From Flavobacteriaceae bacterium UBA2540 (lineage in GTDB: Bacteria; Bacteroidota; Bacteroidia; Flavobacteriales; Flavobacteriaceae), in the NCBI GenBank assembly GCA_002340765.1, contig DDMS01000055.1, positions 1,108-43,166 of the forward strand: 42,059 bases of DNA, given 5' to 3'. Shown here piece after piece: positions 40,907 through 42,059 of this stretch (position 1 is its first letter; each line of letters opens with the position of its first letter). The notes below the pieces were generated by a model. The model was not told the origin of the DNA, made no database searches, and was given only the letters and a program-made list of their open reading frames with translations. A program made the translations under genes and the position numbers.

Positions 40907-41077
40907 CTACTTTTTCAAAAACCGCAATGACTTTTTATGATTTATTTTTACGAAATAAATTCCTTTTGAGAAGTGAGTTATTTTCAAGGATTCTGACAAA
41001 TTTGAACTGCTTTTTTGAAATATCAAACGTCCATTCATATCATAAATTTGGATTGATTTCAACACTTCTGTAAATCG
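40907..41077 (-). pseudogene. orphan type IX secretion C-terminal sorting-domain fragment
   Basis: On the minus strand 56 codons read RFTEVLKSIQIYDMNGRLIF, then SKGIYFVKINHKKSLRFLKK, ending at TAG 40907-40909. This is the end of a Por-type (TIGR04183-like) sorting domain: the IYDMNGRLI strand, a GIYFVKI strand and a basic end. No cargo protein precedes it: a TGA at 41078-41080 lies immediately upstream in frame. One extra T in the ATTTAC there would give ADDFTEVLKSIQIYD, suggesting a frameshift. The upstream end coincides with a 19-bp direct repeat (41069-41087). I read it as the tail of a lost secreted protein. Confidence 0.7.
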
Positions 41078-41087
41078 TCAGCAAAAA
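41069..41087. repeat. 19-bp direct repeat, left copy
   Basis: TGTAAATCGTCAGCAAAAA occurs here and, in the same orientation, at 42039-42057. The two copies bracket the Crp/Fnr gene. Confidence 0.7.
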
Positions 41088-41133
41088 ATGTACTGATTTA
41101 GACAAAAATTAAGAAAGTGTTTTCAAAAATTAT

Positions 41134-41141
41134 TATATTTG
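41134..41141 (+). promoter_or_regulatory. -7 promoter element of the Crp/Fnr gene
   Basis: This reads TATATTTG, an exact TAnnTTTG. The predicted leader is about 80 nt to the ATG at 41228. Confidence 0.5.
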
Positions 41142-41227
41142 TATTATTAGCTAAATACTCTCTTAGGAAAAATCAACTTTTGTTTGAAGACATACACTTT
41201 TGTTACATAACCTTCAATTTTTTTTAA

Positions 41228-41842
41228 ATGAAATTTAAAAATTACAATTATCCAGAAGAAATCATTCATGAGATCATGCGTGATTATAAATCAATATTGG
41301 TAAAAAAAAATACCGTTTTAGTAACTGCAGGCGAAACAAGACAAAAAGTTGCTTTTGTAAAATCCGGACTTCTTCGTGTTTATCTAGAAGATGATGAATC
41401 GGGAAGAGAAGTATTACTTTATGAAGTTAGACCTTATGAGATATGTACAATGGGTCTTTTTGCGTGCATGCGTGATATGAAACGTTTGGCAAATTGTCGA
41501 GTCGAGTGCGATTCTGAATTAATTACTATTGATGCTGAAAAGATCAAGTCTTGGCAAAAAAAATACGTGTCATGGAATAATTTGATTATTGCCGTATTTT
41601 TAAGTCGATACAATGAATTATTAGAAAAAATTAATGAAATTACCTTTAACAATATTGAATGCCGAATAATGAAATTCTTTAAAAAAGAGATGGACTACTC
41701 TTTAAATAATGAAATAAAAATAACGCATCAAAATCTAGCTAATAAATTAGGAACGACTCGTGTTGTAATATCCCGAATTCTAAAAAAAATGGAAAACAAA
41801 AGAAAAATTAAACTTAATCGGGGTGAAATACAGCTACTCTAA
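41228..41842 (+). CDS. Crp/Fnr family transcription regulator
   Basis: This 204-residue protein has an N-terminal cyclic-nucleotide-binding-type beta barrel (VLVTAGETRQKVAFVKSGLL, VYLEDDESGREVLLYEVRPY) and a dimerisation helix (NNLIIAVFLSRYNELLEKIN). A C-terminal winged helix-turn-helix follows (ITHQNLANKLGTTRVVISRI) with recognition helix TTRVVISRILKKMENK. The Arg/Ser pair that holds cAMP phosphate in Crp is not evident. The cysteines near the middle (EICTMGLFACMRDMK, ANCRVECDS) are not arranged as in Fnr. Ligand and regulon are therefore unknown. It stands alone between a 19-bp direct repeat pair and is followed by a terminator. Confidence 0.88.
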   Translation: MKFKNYNYPEEIIHEIMRDYKSILVKKNTVLVTAGETRQKVAFVKSGLLRVYLEDDESGREVLLYEVRPYEICTMGLFACMRDMKRLANCRVECDSELITIDAEKIKSWQKKYVSWNNLIIAVFLSRYNELLEKINEITFNNIECRIMKFFKKEMDYSLNNEIKITHQNLANKLGTTRVVISRILKKMENKRKIKLNRGEIQLL

Positions 41843-41892
41843 TTTGCATTAAATTTTTTGTAACAACAGATGTATTTCCTCCTATACAAAAA

Positions 41893-41917
41893 AACCTCTA
41901 CATGCTGTAAAGGTTTT
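41893..41917 (+). terminator. terminator of the Crp/Fnr gene
   Basis: AACCTCTACA (41893-41902) pairs with TGTAAAGGTT (41906-41915) with one mismatch around a 3-nt loop. It is preceded by an A run and followed by a T run. Confidence 0.75.
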
Positions 41918-41926
41918 TAAAAAACT

Positions 41927-41961
41927 GCCTCTCATAGTTTAAGTTGCAACTATAATCAGAG
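41927..41961. repeat. two-part hairpin near the window end
   Basis: CCTCT (41927-41931) pairs with AGAGG (41957-41961). Inside it ATAGTT (41933-41938) pairs with AACTAT (41947-41952), with a small internal loop and an 8-nt apical loop. It lies just beyond the Crp/Fnr terminator, in about 140 nt without an evident gene up to the right direct repeat. Confidence 0.4.
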
Positions 41962-42038
41962 GATTGGATATTTGACTATCTGAGAATTATAGTGGTAATC
42001 TTCATGAAAATTGAAGGAAATTTGATTCTGTAATTGTT

Positions 42039-42057
42039 TGTAAATCGTCAGCAAAAA
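42039..42057. repeat. 19-bp direct repeat, right copy
   Basis: TGTAAATCGTCAGCAAAAA is identical to 41069-41087. The window ends 2 nt later, so what lies beyond it cannot be seen. Confidence 0.7.
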
Positions 42058-42059
42058 GT

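Noticed and set aside
1..42059. CRISPR array, prophage, integron or defence island
   Set aside because: No regularly spaced repeats, phage structural genes, integrases or nuclease/toxin clusters were seen. The repeats present are few and dispersed.

Overview
The window looks like chromosome from a member of the Flavobacteriaceae (Bacteroidota). It is AT-rich. Its promoters carry the Bacteroidota -7 element TAnnTTTG, with one clear TTTG-N19-TACATTTG copy ahead of rplM, and start codons are not preceded by Shine-Dalgarno sequences. The protein set is typical of that family: a DUF5916 surface protein, a type IX secretion C-terminal-domain remnant, DUF3127 and DUF2452 proteins, a Rieske-fold lipoprotein and a Bacteroidota-type PEP carboxylase. 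Most of the window is housekeeping core genome. I see no prophage, CRISPR array, integron or multi-gene defence island.

Layout. Positions 180-4239 hold an MFS transporter (minus strand), era, a heavily decayed membrane-protein pseudogene, and der. Positions 4359-8546 form a plus-strand block: msrB-msrA-selO, joined by ATGA overlaps, then xdhC-mocA. Positions 8547-9212 hold a broken REP-associated (IS200-like) transposase among short hairpin repeats. Positions 9213-20794 are all minus strand: comM/yifB, ppc, then pabB, an alpha/beta hydrolase, tilS and dsbD, preceded by lpdA. A lone glycosyltransferase with a TTG start follows (21040-22275). A minus-strand run contains purK, a truncated RhuM-like gene, purE and an M3 oligopeptidase (22294-26398). 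A Rieske-like lipoprotein lies divergent from greA, then come a HIT protein, an orphan histidine kinase, a flavin reductase and DUF3127. DUF1456, a VTT/DedA membrane protein and aat precede the translation block tsf-rpsB and rpsI-rplM (32229-35045). The right end has a DUF5916 gene broken by one frameshift, glnS, a DUF2452 protein, folB, tRNA-Cys, an orphan type IX sorting-domain fragment, and a Crp/Fnr regulator bracketed by a 19-bp direct repeat.

How the genes work together. Translation dominates: Era and Der (ribosome assembly), L13, S9, S2, EF-Ts, GlnRS, TilS, tRNA-Cys and Aat. Folate enters through PabB and FolB, and purines through PurK and PurE. MsrA, MsrB and SelO form a compact oxidative-damage operon. 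XdhC and MocA are molybdenum-cofactor maturation factors whose client enzyme is not in the window.

The most informative non-routine observations are: repeated geometry in which the -7 element sits 4-6 nt from the start codon (leaderless transcripts); the RhuM-like fragment coupled into the purK-purE operon; structured leaders on rpsB and greA; several reconstructable pseudogenes; an interspersed repeat read in frame inside pabB; and a three-copy hairpin repeat family. No clearly new multi-gene system is visible.
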